Part shown: positions 7,651 to 15,590 of the stretch, piece after piece
Numbering within the stretch: position 1 is the first letter of the stretch
Layout of the letters: every line of letters starts with the position of its first letter
Assembly: GCF_027925305.1 (NCBI RefSeq)
Contig: NZ_BSDR01000001.1
Location: forward strand, 3,800,501-3,864,500
Reading direction: 5' to 3'
Source of the DNA: Desulforhabdus amnigena
GTDB taxonomy: Bacteria > Desulfobacterota > Syntrophobacteria > Syntrophobacterales > Syntrophobacteraceae
Length of the DNA: 64,000 nt
Made by a program: the position numbers and the translations under genes
Notes under the pieces: model-generated
Database searches by the model: none
Told to the model about the DNA's origin: nothing
Seen by the model: the letters and a program-made list of their open reading frames with translations, nothing else

Positions 7651-8538
7651 TCAGGATATCTTTCTCTCACCACTGAGAAAATCTCTAAAGCAATGCCTCA
7701 AGTTGCTATATATTCCTTTTCTGCTATTGATCAAATAAATAGCATGACGAATCTGAAATATTTCATTGACGAGTCTCTTTGCCTTCCATTCCTCGGGGTT
7801 TCGGTGTTCTCTTTCAAAGGCTTCTTCAAAAAGAGGCACCATTTTATCCTTCATGCGCAGTTCGGTATCCACGAGGAAAATGGCCATGTGTGGCTGAAGA
7901 TCTCGAATCCGGTTGAGGAAAGCTATAACGGCCGGACTTTCCACTCCACGTGGGGGGGATGATTTTACTTCCACGTACACCAGATATCCCGCAACGATGC
8001 TGATCACATCGTAATCCCCGCCGAAGCGCGTCTGCCGAAGTCGAATATTGAAGAGTGCCGGGGCAAGGAATTCCCGTCGGAAGATCTCGCACACATACCA
8101 TTCCAAAGTGGGGCCGAAACTCGGAATAGGACTGCTGCGCAGCCGGTAGCCAAAATCCGGCAGAAGTTCCACTATGTTCATGTGGGAGAGTTCCTTCATA
8201 TAGGAACGAACGGTCTTGAGGGAACAATAACGGTTGAGAGCACGCCAATCGCTTCCTTCCGGGGCCTGGATGAGTTCCCGGAGAAAAAGGCGAAAGGAAT
8301 AGCGCCGCATCAGTCGATAGAAGCGTTCTTTCTGTAAGGATGAAAAATCGGGAGGAAAAATGATCTGAGACTGGTCTCCATGGAAGAAAACCGGCAATCC
8401 CCTCTGTCCAAGAGCCTCCTCGACGGGATGTGCCCTCAGAGCCTGTTCCTGGCGCAAGGCCTGAATTTCCTGCTGCAATTGGGCCACCGAGGCTTTTAGA
8501 GCTTCCACTTCCTGTTCCAGTCGCCGGAGTTGGTCCAT
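7651..8538 (-). CDS. Hypothetical protein: coiled coil plus PD-(D/E)XK nuclease-like domain
   Basis: I do not recognise a named family. The 295-residue protein starts with a heptad coiled coil (residues 1-33), followed by a helical middle with winged-helix character (FYRLMRRYSFRLFLREL, then SLKTVRSYMKELSHMNIVEL). It then has GGDYDVISIVAGYLVYVEVKSS, which fits a PD-(D/E)XK nuclease core (D, about 15 residues, E-x-K). No signal peptide is seen, so it is cytoplasmic. Coiled coil plus this fold occurs in orphan nuclease-like proteins of unknown role. It lies upstream of ftsE on the same strand with a gap of about 130 bases, so the link to division may be accidental. The start ATG is 16 bases from a dispersed repeat. 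Confidence 0.7.
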   Translation of the reverse strand: MDQLRRLEQEVEALKASVAQLQQEIQALRQEQALRAHPVEEALGQRGLPVFFHGDQSQIIFPPDFSSLQKERFYRLMRRYSFRLFLRELIQAPEGSDWRALNRYCSLKTVRSYMKELSHMNIVELLPDFGYRLRSSPIPSFGPTLEWYVCEIFRREFLAPALFNIRLRQTRFGGDYDVISIVAGYLVYVEVKSSPPRGVESPAVIAFLNRIRDLQPHMAIFLVDTELRMKDKMVPLFEEAFEREHRNPEEWKAKRLVNEIFQIRHAIYLINSRKGIYSNLRHCFRDFLSGERKIS

Positions 8539-8553
8539 CGTGCCCTTCTATTG

Positions 8554-8628
8554 AACCACGGAGACACGAAGGGCACGGGGAAAGAATTTCAAATGAAATC
8601 CCTGTCCCCCGTGTCTCTGTGGTTTATA
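8554..8628. repeat. Palindromic dispersed repeat, copy 1 (CCACGGAGACAC type)
   Basis: The arms CCACGGAGACACGAAGGGCACGGGG and CCCCCGTGTCTCTGTGG are inverted copies around an A/T-rich centre that contains TTTCAAATGAAA. The same element occurs at 9515-9632, 25997-26104 and 30711-30793, always between genes. It could form a long hairpin in DNA or RNA. It has no coding capacity. Confidence 0.85.
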
Positions 8629-8757
8629 TGAAAAAAGGCTCATGGTTCATAGCTCATGATAATATCGCTTCTCAAGAGTGCTTCCCGCCTTCCCTGTCGC
8701 CTTGCATTGCATTGCCTTTTTTCATTCTTCATTGTGACCGTCCCGTCATGGGGGTAA
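8625..8757 (-). repeat. ~145-bp heptamer-bearing repeat, copy B (minus orientation)
   Basis: Read on the minus strand it runs CCCCCATGACGGGACGGTCA, AATGAAAAAAGGCAATGC, AAGGCGACAGGGAAGGCGGG, heptamers, GAGCCTTTTTTCATATA. It matches 37536-37680 closely. It appears to sit inside the palindromic element: the element's usual tail (TTTATATGACAATGTCGCATTAA) is split here, the first half at 8622-8630 and the second half (GTGACAGTGTGTCGCATTAA) at 8758-8778. Confidence 0.75.
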
Positions 8758-8774
8758 TGTGACAGTGTGTCGCA

Positions 8775-9497
8775 TTAAGAACCGGTTGGAAAGGGCAGAA
8801 GCCCCATTTTTCGCTTCAAATCTTCCAAAGAACGCTTTGAGTCCATCGACGGGCTGGCCAAAGCCTCATTGACACGCACTTCGATGCTCGCATTCTGTGC
8901 AGCGATATCACCATAGGCTGTGGCCAGGGATTCCTCTTCTGAGACCTTCTGCTTCATCTTTTCGAGCATGGCGATGGTGCTGGAAGAGTCTATTCGGGAG
9001 AGCTGCTGATTGATCTTCTTCATGGAACTCGCCGTCTTGGCCCGGGCCCGCAGGGTAACCAGTTCATTTTCATAGGTGGAAATCGTCTTGCGGAGCTCAT
9101 CAACCTTGTGCTGCAGTTGCTGAGACATCCCATTTTGTGCCTGGTATTCCGTCTGAAGCTGCAGGGCGCGCTTCTCGAAGGATTGCTTTTCATTGAGCAC
9201 TTCCATGGCCAGTTGCTCCGCCTTCTGAGCATCAATTTCGCCATTCTGGGCCCGCTGTATCAGCAGCATCGCCTTGCGTTCATAATCCTGGGAAAGCTTT
9301 AAGGCGTCATCGGATTCCTTCTTGAGGCGGATCGCGAGCCCCTTGATTTGCGCCAGGCTCTGCATGGCTTCCGCCAAGTCCTTCTTCAAGTCCCGAATCC
9401 CCTGTTCGGTCATTTTGATGGGATCTTCCAGTTGATCCACCACGGCATGGACTTCCGACTGACCGATTTTGAACAATCGACTAAAAATACCTGCCAT
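8775..9497 (-). CDS. pspA: PspA/IM30-family membrane-stress protein
   Basis: The protein has 240 residues and is almost wholly alpha-helical with long coiled coils, beginning with the amphipathic helix MAGIFSRLFKIGQSEVHAVVDQLEDPIKM. Residues D-P-I-K-M at the end of the first helix and the conserved Q-A-A-Q-type helices are characteristic. These proteins assemble into ESCRT-III-like rods on the inner face of the cytoplasmic membrane and keep it from leaking. AAGGAGGT lies 6 bases before the ATG. It is the last gene of a module with a YbjN-like protein, a DUF350 membrane protein, a lipoprotein and a DUF4178 protein, similar in content to the E. coli yjf cluster. No PspF-type regulator is present in the window. 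Confidence 0.93.
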   Translation of the reverse strand: MAGIFSRLFKIGQSEVHAVVDQLEDPIKMTEQGIRDLKKDLAEAMQSLAQIKGLAIRLKKESDDALKLSQDYERKAMLLIQRAQNGEIDAQKAEQLAMEVLNEKQSFEKRALQLQTEYQAQNGMSQQLQHKVDELRKTISTYENELVTLRARAKTASSMKKINQQLSRIDSSSTIAMLEKMKQKVSEEESLATAYGDIAAQNASIEVRVNEALASPSMDSKRSLEDLKRKMGLLPFPTGS

Positions 9498-9514
9498 TTT
9501 TCGACCTCCTTAAC

Positions 9515-9632
9515 TTGACATTGTCAGATTTCATCGGAACCACGGAGACACACTGATGGCATAGAGAAAGACTTTCAAATGAAATCTTTGTATTCTCCGT
9601 GTTTTTGTGGTTGATGTGACAATGTCGCATTA
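9515..9632. repeat. Palindromic dispersed repeat, copy 2 (longest form)
   Basis: This copy keeps the outer arms TTGACATTGTCAGATTTCATC and GATGTGACAATGTC around the CCACGGAGACAC and GTGTTTTTGTGG inner arms. It lies between the YbjN-like gene and pspA, and its last bases supply the TAA stop codon of the YbjN-like gene. A hairpin here could lower or raise pspA relative to the upstream genes. Confidence 0.85.
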
Positions 9633-10031
9633 ACCTTCAGTACTGAACCGGATCAGTTCATTGCCGTGTTCCGCAAGGGCGAACGCCAGAGCCCGAATGG
9701 AACCTTCCAACTCATTCTTGTCCAGATTTTCCAACTGTAAAGTGTCTCGAAAAAAAACGTACCGGGCTTCCTCATCCAGTATGAAAGCTCCATGCACCAG
9801 GGTTGCATTCATCTGCAGAAGTCTTCGAAAGAAGTCCAGCTGGTTCGCCGGCGGTACGGGCATGATCAGCTGCTCCACAATGAGAATGGGATCTTCACAA
9901 TCGAGGATGAGGTTTTTGATGCCGTTTTCCTCGTCTTCCACTATGAGTAGTTCTTCTGCTGGATCTTCTTCAGTAATGACCATATCGAGGTCTATCAAAA
10001 AGCTTTTGACCTTTTCCATGTTGTCCGACAT
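9630..10031 (-). CDS. YbjN-like small acidic protein of the PspA module
   Basis: The 133-residue acidic protein has the run MPVPPANQLDFFRRLLQMN, then LVHGAFILD and RDTLQLENLDKNELEGS. This matches the YbjN/CesT-type fold (type III secretion chaperone-like), which binds partner proteins. In E. coli-type yjf clusters a DUF2170 protein takes this place beside the PspA homologue; I cannot tell by eye whether this protein is related to it. AGGAGGAGAAGAAG precedes the ATG, a strong ribosome site. A role as a partner or regulator of the adjacent PspA is inferred from position only. Confidence 0.75.
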   Translation of the reverse strand: MSDNMEKVKSFLIDLDMVITEEDPAEELLIVEDEENGIKNLILDCEDPILIVEQLIMPVPPANQLDFFRRLLQMNATLVHGAFILDEEARYVFFRDTLQLENLDKNELEGSIRALAFALAEHGNELIRFSTEG

Positions 10032-10096
10032 CTTCTTCTCCTCCTGTTTCCCGGTCTGTATACCGGGTTTCTTGCTTTGCTACCCCGCGGCCGGAC

Positions 10097-10942
10097 TCAG
10101 GCGAAACACCATCCGATCAGGAAGGACATGGCAATGTAGACCACCCCTTCGATCACTCCAGCCCCGATGTTGGGATTTTCCTGGTGAATCAGCTCATCCG
10201 TTAGGCGCTGTCCCGGAAGAACCAGCTTGTCCGTGGCTTTTCTGACCAAAGGAAGCGCAATCAAACCAAACACTACGACTGTCGCAAAAAAACCGAGATT
10301 TTGGGCCCAGGAAACAAAAGTTCCCGATACTGCAAAGCGTATGAGGTTTCCCACAGCCAGAAGCATTCCGGCAAAAGCGGTTCCCACCGCCACATTGTCC
10401 TTTTCGATGGCATCGAGAACATTGAAGCCCGTTATTTTACAATAGACCCATGAAGCAACGACAAGCGTGAGCTGGCCCAAAATCCAGAAGACAAGGACCG
10501 TTTTGATGTCCCCTCCGCTTGCGACGGCGCCGTTTATGATCATCCCCATGGCCACATGGTTGCCCGCTTCAATGATTCCAACGCCGCAATTCTTGTCTTG
10601 AATGATTTCTTTTTCACTGCTGAACCGATAGAGAATCAGCCAGTCATTGATGCGCACAGAGAGATGGAGCAGCAAGATGGCTATGATTCCATAAAGAAAG
10701 ATATCGATCAAGTCCATGGTGATGGAAACGGAAGGGCCGGCCAATCCTCCCCCCACGGCCAGTGTCAATCCGATGAAATACCCCCCCATGGAGAGGGCCA
10801 AAGCCAGATTGTCGCGCTCGACGAGCTCCTCCTTGAGGTTGATTTTACGGTGCGTGAGATCAAAAAAATACTTGCCGAGCATAAACAAAATGAAGACGGC
10901 TATCAGATAAACTACGCCCAGTGACAATGCGCCCATAAACAT
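10097..10942 (-). CDS. DUF350-family integral membrane protein (YjfL-like, duplicated)
   Basis: The 281-residue protein has about eight membrane segments arranged as two similar halves. Each half contains the DUF350 pattern: an N-A-x-A or N-V-A-V-G segment followed by a G-rich helix (DNLALALSMGGYFIGLTLAVGG in the first half, DNVAVGTAFAGMLLAVGN in the second). DUF350 proteins (E. coli YjfL type) are of unknown activity and recur next to PspA homologues. The tandem duplication is normal for the long form. The ATG follows GGGGGGAT. It lies in the middle of the PspA module, 21 bases after the lipoprotein gene. Confidence 0.88.
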   Translation of the reverse strand: MFMGALSLGVVYLIAVFILFMLGKYFFDLTHRKINLKEELVERDNLALALSMGGYFIGLTLAVGGGLAGPSVSITMDLIDIFLYGIIAILLLHLSVRINDWLILYRFSSEKEIIQDKNCGVGIIEAGNHVAMGMIINGAVASGGDIKTVLVFWILGQLTLVVASWVYCKITGFNVLDAIEKDNVAVGTAFAGMLLAVGNLIRFAVSGTFVSWAQNLGFFATVVVFGLIALPLVRKATDKLVLPGQRLTDELIHQENPNIGAGVIEGVVYIAMSFLIGWCFA

Positions 10943-10963
10943 TTTTCTATCCCCCCTTTTCGA

Positions 10964-11734
10964 CTACCTTTTCAGTCGGCTGGAACTGCGCGGAGTGAAC
11001 CCGGAAACCCTGGTGCGCCCCATTCGGGACTCGACTTTTTGGGAAAAAGTGGCTTTTCGGTCGGCCATGCGTGCCTGCTGACGTTCGAAAAAGCCGGTGT
11101 TCCGTTCTTGAGTGACGGTTCCCTGAGTGCCGAACTGGGGTCTCCCCGCTTCATTCTTTTTGCCATAGTAAGGTGTTCTTTGTTGGGTCGATCTCCGGTA
11201 GTCCTGGTAGTCTCCATAGTCGATGGGATAATGGCCCTTTCTCTGAGCGTCTCCTATCGCGTCCACTACCTCGGAGAGGATCAAGGCCGTGGCGAGCCAG
11301 GACCAGGAGCGCTTGCCCTGGTCGTCGGTTTTCCACTGGCCGAACCGGGAATCGCCCACGTACTTGAAATCCACTGGATGGGGGACATCGTTGATGGTAC
11401 CGTCCTTTTCCTTGGAGAGGATGACCATCCCCAGGTAAGGCTTGAAGTGTTCAAAGGTCGATTGATCCACCCGGATCCAATCCGTCAAGGCCTGCTGCAG
11501 GTTGGGGGTTCCATCCTTTTGGGTTTGCTGAGTCGCGGGAAGGTAGATCAGCCGGTACCGGTGGAAATAGTCTTGAAAAAACAGTCCCTGAGAGTACATG
11601 TCCTGCAGGACGATACTGTACTCGGGATAGGATTCCAGGCTCCGGCGCAATCGCTCGATGGGTTGGCTGCTCCCGCAGCCCACCAGAAAACAGGGGAGCA
11701 ACACCCATAGGATCAGCATGCGGCGAAAGCTCAT
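10964..11734 (-). CDS. Predicted lipoprotein of the PspA module
   Basis: The start at 11734 is chosen because AAGGAGG lies 5 bases before it; an upstream ATG at 11752 has no such site. The 256-residue protein has a lipoprotein signal (MLILWVLLPCFLVGC, Cys about residue 20) and then a soluble domain with a Tyr-rich centre and an Arg/Gln/Ser-rich, probably disordered C terminus. I do not recognise a family for the mature part. Clusters of this kind (PspA, DUF350) often encode a short lipoprotein in the same position, E. coli YjfM (DUF1190) being one. It may sense or stabilise the envelope, but that is inference. Confidence 0.7.
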   Translation of the reverse strand: MSFRRMLILWVLLPCFLVGCGSSQPIERLRRSLESYPEYSIVLQDMYSQGLFFQDYFHRYRLIYLPATQQTQKDGTPNLQQALTDWIRVDQSTFEHFKPYLGMVILSKEKDGTINDVPHPVDFKYVGDSRFGQWKTDDQGKRSWSWLATALILSEVVDAIGDAQRKGHYPIDYGDYQDYRRSTQQRTPYYGKKNEAGRPQFGTQGTVTQERNTGFFERQQARMADRKATFSQKVESRMGRTRVSGFTPRSSSRLKR

Positions 11735-11777
11735 GGGGGCCTCCTTCTTCATCGTTTGTCTCTCGGTTTCTCAACGG

Positions 11778-12335
11778 CTATGACGAAAGTTTGCCGGGAA
11801 GTATGTTCGTGAATTGATATTCTTCGACATATTGCCCGAAATAGGCTTCAAATTCGATGTCTCCCCATTGTTCTATGGTGAGGATTTTTTCCCTCTTTTC
11901 GTCCTCGTAATCCCAATAGAGAAAGGGCTGAGGCGGTCCTTCTCCATTTCGGTAGAACTTGGCTCCCCCGTAACTGCACATACGAAAGTGGACTCCCTCG
12001 TAATCCAGGGTTTCAGGAGGATCGTTGTGTTCCCGAATATAGTTGCGAAGATTTCTGTCCACTGCATCCACAGGCACCTGGCGTGTCAAATGCCAGTACA
12101 CCCCCTCATCCTCCTCACGATTGAGAAAATAAATTTCCCCGTCACTGCGCAGTTCCCATTCCTCCCTTCGATAGCCGTCACCCATATCGTGGTAGTGCTG
12201 AGCGACTACCTGCCAGGTGCGCAGATCGTAATCCAATAAATAGCCGGGTTTCAACTTCTCCAACACCAGGTCCGCCAATGGATCCAGCGAAGGCTTTTCC
12301 TCTTTTTTCCCAAAAAGATTTTTCCAAAATGACAT
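11778..12335 (-). CDS. DUF4178-domain protein, first gene of the PspA module
   Basis: The 185-residue protein starts MSFWKNLFGKKEEKP, a basic amphipathic start common in this group. It has one DUF4178 domain: LKPGYLLDYDLRTWQVV, EEWELRSDGEIYFLNRE, and a C-terminal FLYWDYEDEKREKILTIEQWG. DUF4178 proteins are small beta-rich proteins of unknown function that are commonly encoded beside PspA and DUF350 genes. No signal peptide is present. It lies 43 bases before the lipoprotein gene on the same strand and seems to be the first gene of the operon. Confidence 0.8.
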   Translation of the reverse strand: MSFWKNLFGKKEEKPSLDPLADLVLEKLKPGYLLDYDLRTWQVVAQHYHDMGDGYRREEWELRSDGEIYFLNREEDEGVYWHLTRQVPVDAVDRNLRNYIREHNDPPETLDYEGVHFRMCSYGGAKFYRNGEGPPQPFLYWDYEDEKREKILTIEQWGDIEFEAYFGQYVEEYQFTNILPGKLSS

Positions 12336-12367
12336 ATTTTATCCCGCTTCTTCCTTTCGGCAGCAGA

Positions 12368-14299
12368 TCAATCCAGCAGGCAAATTTCAGCCGGCCGGTC
12401 AAAATACAGCCTGATTTCATAGGTGCCGTCCGTATAGGAACCTTCCACAACATATCCCAATTTTTGAAAGACTCCGAAAACCTTTTCATTTCCCGCCGTG
12501 ATGTAGGCTCTGAGAGTTCGAATTCCCTTGTGTTTTGCTATGTCCACAATGTCCTGTATGAGAAAGCTCGCGATACCTTTGCGGCCATAGTCGGGATGAA
12601 CGGCAAAATCAATTTCGGCATCCATCGTTTCATCATCCAAAACATAGCGGGCCACAGCGATAATGTGCTCCGCATCCATTTCGCCGGCTAACCCGATGAT
12701 GCACATCTCGCGATGATAGTCTATGTTCACCATGCGTTGGACATCGTAATGCGGAAAAACCTTCATGGTTGAAAGGAATCGAATGTAGGATTCGTCCTTG
12801 GGAAGAGAATAGAAGAACTCTTTGAGCGCCCGCTCATCCGTCGGCTTGGCGGGCCTGAAGAAGATGCGGGTATCGCCTTCGAATATCTGTGTCATTTCCC
12901 ATTCGGAAGGGTAAAGGGCTTTGGGGGTCGTAATGTAGACCAGTTCACGGCGCAGATAGTTGAGCTTTTGAGCTTCCTGCATCAATTCTTCACGGAAATC
13001 GGGATGTGCGATTCCGATCAGAGCCAGGGCGCGTTCGCGAATGCTCTTCCCATTGAGGCTTGCAATGCCGTATTCCGTCACCACGTACTGCACTCCGCCG
13101 CGAGTGGTCACCACGCCCGCGCCTTCGGACAGCACGGGGACAATGCGGGATTTACTCCCGTCGAAGGTGGTGGAGGGAACCACGATGATGGCCTTTCCCT
13201 TTTTGGAACTTCTGGCTCCGCGGAGGAAATCCACGGCGCCGCCCACGCCGCTGTAGATTTCATACCCCAGGGAATCGGAACAGACCTGTCCGGTCAGGTC
13301 CACTTCGAGCCCCGAGTTTATGGAAATCATTTTGTCGTTTTCAGAAATGACCAGGTAGTTGTTGGTGTACTCGATGGGAAACATCGCCACCATGGGGTTG
13401 TTGTTCACAAAATCGTAGAGTTCCCGTGTCCCCAGGCAGAAGCTGGTGACAATCTTTCCAGGATGGAGCGTTTTTCGGGAATTGGTGATGACCCCTTTCT
13501 TGACGAGATAGAGATAAGCGTCTGTCAGCATGTCCGCATGGACCCCGAGGTCTTTTTTATCTTCCAGAGCATAGAGGACCGCTGTGGACATGCTCCCCAC
13601 TCCGACACGTATGGTGGATCCATCTTCGATCAGTTTGGCGACGTGCTTGCCGATATCCTGGGCGATGGGGTTGAGTATGGGGCTTCCCACTTCAAGCAAA
13701 GGTTCGTCGTATTCCACCAGGGCATCGATATCCCGTACATGAATGAAGGTATCACCCAAAGTCATGGGCATTTGAGGATTGATCTGTGCGATGACATGGC
13801 GGGCGCTTTCAGTTGCCGCCTTCACGATGTCGACAGAGATGCCGTAGCTGCAAAAACCGTGTTCGTCGGGCGGGGAGACCTGAATGAGAGCCACGTCGAT
13901 AGGCATGGCCCCGCTTCGGAAGAGTCCCGGAATGTCTCCCAGGTTGATGGGGGTATAATCCGCACGCCCTTCCGCCACGGCCTCACGGGTAGCTGTGGCC
14001 ACGAAAAACGATTTCAGCCGGCATTTATCGAAAAGACCGGCCTCCGTGTAACGCGTTTTGCCGACGCTCAAAATGTGGAGAATTTCCAGATCCGAAAGCT
14101 GAGGAATGACCTCTTCCAGGCATTGGGCCAAATGTTGCGGTTCGCCGCAGCCGGACCCTATAAAAACGCGATGGCCTCGCTTGATGGCGCGCAGGGCCTT
14201 TTCCGCGCTGGTCCTTTTCTCTTCGTAAAGGGAATACCATGGGCGGGGTGACAAATCCTGAAGCTTGAATATGGAACTTTCATTTATGGGCTGTGCCAT
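12368..14299 (-). CDS. Acetyl-CoA hydrolase/4-hydroxybutyrate CoA-transferase fused to a GNAT acetyltransferase
   Basis: The protein has 643 residues. Residues about 25-470 are a class I CoA-transferase of the acetyl-CoA hydrolase/4-hydroxybutyrate CoA-transferase type. The likely catalytic Glu332 is in INSGLEVDLTGQV, and glycine loops include GSGCGEPQHL. Residues about 478-643 are a GNAT domain with the acetyl-CoA loop HPDYGRKGIASFL (569-580) and the terminal helix GNEKVFGVFQKLGY. One half can move CoA between acids; the other could acetylate an amine or a lysine. A fused GNAT recalls protein acetyltransferases that control acyl-CoA enzymes, so self-regulation is possible but unproven. AAGGAGAAA precedes the ATG. 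Confidence 0.9.
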   Translation of the reverse strand: MAQPINESSIFKLQDLSPRPWYSLYEEKRTSAEKALRAIKRGHRVFIGSGCGEPQHLAQCLEEVIPQLSDLEILHILSVGKTRYTEAGLFDKCRLKSFFVATATREAVAEGRADYTPINLGDIPGLFRSGAMPIDVALIQVSPPDEHGFCSYGISVDIVKAATESARHVIAQINPQMPMTLGDTFIHVRDIDALVEYDEPLLEVGSPILNPIAQDIGKHVAKLIEDGSTIRVGVGSMSTAVLYALEDKKDLGVHADMLTDAYLYLVKKGVITNSRKTLHPGKIVTSFCLGTRELYDFVNNNPMVAMFPIEYTNNYLVISENDKMISINSGLEVDLTGQVCSDSLGYEIYSGVGGAVDFLRGARSSKKGKAIIVVPSTTFDGSKSRIVPVLSEGAGVVTTRGGVQYVVTEYGIASLNGKSIRERALALIGIAHPDFREELMQEAQKLNYLRRELVYITTPKALYPSEWEMTQIFEGDTRIFFRPAKPTDERALKEFFYSLPKDESYIRFLSTMKVFPHYDVQRMVNIDYHREMCIIGLAGEMDAEHIIAVARYVLDDETMDAEIDFAVHPDYGRKGIASFLIQDIVDIAKHKGIRTLRAYITAGNEKVFGVFQKLGYVVEGSYTDGTYEIRLYFDRPAEICLLD

Positions 14300-14332
14300 C
14301 GGGTTTCTCCTTGGATGCTCTAGTAACTGCGG

Positions 14333-15133
14333 CTATGCACTCTTTCCCGGCTTACCGTGCTGGATGGCATATGCCAGAATGGTCGCACCCAGAATCATGG
14401 CCAGACAAAGCAACTGTCCCATTGTAAAATAACCTGCCAGGAAACCCAATTGGGGATCGGGTTCTCGAAAGAACTCCAGAAAAAAGCGCACGATTCCGTA
14501 AAACAGAAGAAAGAATACAACCATCATTCCATCACGGAATGATCTTTGACGTAGCTTCCATAAAAGGATAAAAAGCAGAAAGCCCTCTCCCAGGGATTCG
14601 TAAAGCTGGGAGGGATGACGCGGAAGAGGACCTCCACCCGGAAAAATCATGGCCCAGGGGACATTCGTTGTGCGGCCCCAGAGTTCCCCGTTGATGAAGT
14701 TCCCGATCCTGCCCAGTCCGAGGCCGACAGGAACGGTGACAAACACGCAATCGGCCACGGCGGGGAAGGGCAGCTTTTTGCGGCGGCAGAAAAGCCAGCC
14801 GGCCAGGGCTGCACCCAGCAGCCCACCGTGAAAAGACATGCCTCCGTGCCATGTGGCGATGATTTCCAGGGGATTTTTGAGATAGGTGACATAATCGTGA
14901 TACTGGTAGAAGAGAACATATCCGAGGCGCGCTCCGATAACGAGTCCAATGGCCAGGTAGAAAACGAGATCCTGTGCAATCACGCCCACCAGCCCTATTT
15001 CCCGGGCGCGTTTCTGCTTTTGAATGAGGAAATAAGCTGCGAAAAAACCTAAAACATACATGAAGCCATACCAACGAATGTGGATGGGGCCGATACTGAT
15101 CAAATTGGGATCAATTTCAGGATAGGGAATCAT
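14333..15133 (-). CDS. lgt: Prolipoprotein diacylglyceryl transferase
   Basis: The 266-residue membrane protein has about seven membrane segments. Family motifs are visible: IRWYGFMYVLGFFAAY, HGGMSFHGGLLGA, the Lgt signature GRIGNFINGELWGR, and RHPSQLYESLGEG. It transfers diacylglycerol from phosphatidylglycerol to the lipobox cysteine of prolipoproteins, the first step for lipoproteins such as the one encoded at 10964-11734. The length is normal. It lies 34 bases upstream of the CoA-transferase gene and is divergent from the His-rich gene, sharing an 85-base promoter region. Confidence 0.97.
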   Translation of the reverse strand: MIPYPEIDPNLISIGPIHIRWYGFMYVLGFFAAYFLIQKQKRAREIGLVGVIAQDLVFYLAIGLVIGARLGYVLFYQYHDYVTYLKNPLEIIATWHGGMSFHGGLLGAALAGWLFCRRKKLPFPAVADCVFVTVPVGLGLGRIGNFINGELWGRTTNVPWAMIFPGGGPLPRHPSQLYESLGEGFLLFILLWKLRQRSFRDGMMVVFFLLFYGIVRFFLEFFREPDPQLGFLAGYFTMGQLLCLAMILGATILAYAIQHGKPGKSA

Positions 15134-15218
15134 ATTTTACCTTTTATTGTGCCTCTTCGAGAGGGAAGCTAACATAGGCGGCTCACTGGGTCAATCCGCA
15201 ACAAGAGAGGAGAAATGT

Positions 15219-15512
15219 ATGAGTCATCACCATCATCATGACGATCATCATCATTACCACCATCACGCAGAACACGAAAACGAAAAAGCTCCGGAAAGCC
15301 TTTCACAACGAGATAAACTGACTAAAATAGTTTCCCACTGGATTCAGCACAATGAAGATCATGCCAGGTCTTACAGGGAATGGGCTCATCGCGCTCATGA
15401 AATGGGGCTTGGAGATGTGCATCATCTTCTTGAAGATGTGGCGGAGCAAACGGATCTCCAGAATCGCAATCTGGAAAAGGTCTTGTCCGCTTTGGGTGAG
15501 AAAACGTCGTAA
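15219..15512 (+). CDS. Small His-rich probable metal-binding protein
   Basis: The start at 15219 follows GAGAGGAG. The 97-residue protein opens with MSHHHHHDDHHHYHHHAEHE, ten His in the first 16 residues. Residues about 30-90 form a helical domain (KIVSHWIQHNEDHARSYREW, then EMGLGDVHHLLEDVAEQ) with further His and acidic residues. Such a helical domain with a poly-His arm is seen in nickel, zinc or cobalt handling proteins, where the arm buffers metal. No signal peptide is present, so it is probably cytoplasmic. It is divergent from lgt, and the aldehyde dehydrogenase follows 78 bases later on the same strand. The metal is unknown; nickel for hydrogenase or CO dehydrogenase is only a guess. 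Confidence 0.75.
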   Translation: MSHHHHHDDHHHYHHHAEHENEKAPESLSQRDKLTKIVSHWIQHNEDHARSYREWAHRAHEMGLGDVHHLLEDVAEQTDLQNRNLEKVLSALGEKTS

Positions 15513-15590
15513 GATTGACAGGTTGAAGAGCGTGTGCCATATTGCCAGATTCGAGGGACAGGGATTTTGTTGATTGCGGAGAATGAGAGA

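Noticed and set aside
7651-8538. Defence or restriction system around the nuclease-like protein
   Set aside because: No methyltransferase, helicase, NTPase or toxin-antitoxin partner lies next to it; its neighbours are cell-division and membrane-stress genes.
12968-14251. Long open frame (427 codons) on the plus strand
   Set aside because: It is antisense to the CoA-transferase/GNAT gene, whose protein is clearly conserved. The plus frame is His/Asp-rich without any recognisable domain. The same holds for 28482-29837 opposite mqnC.
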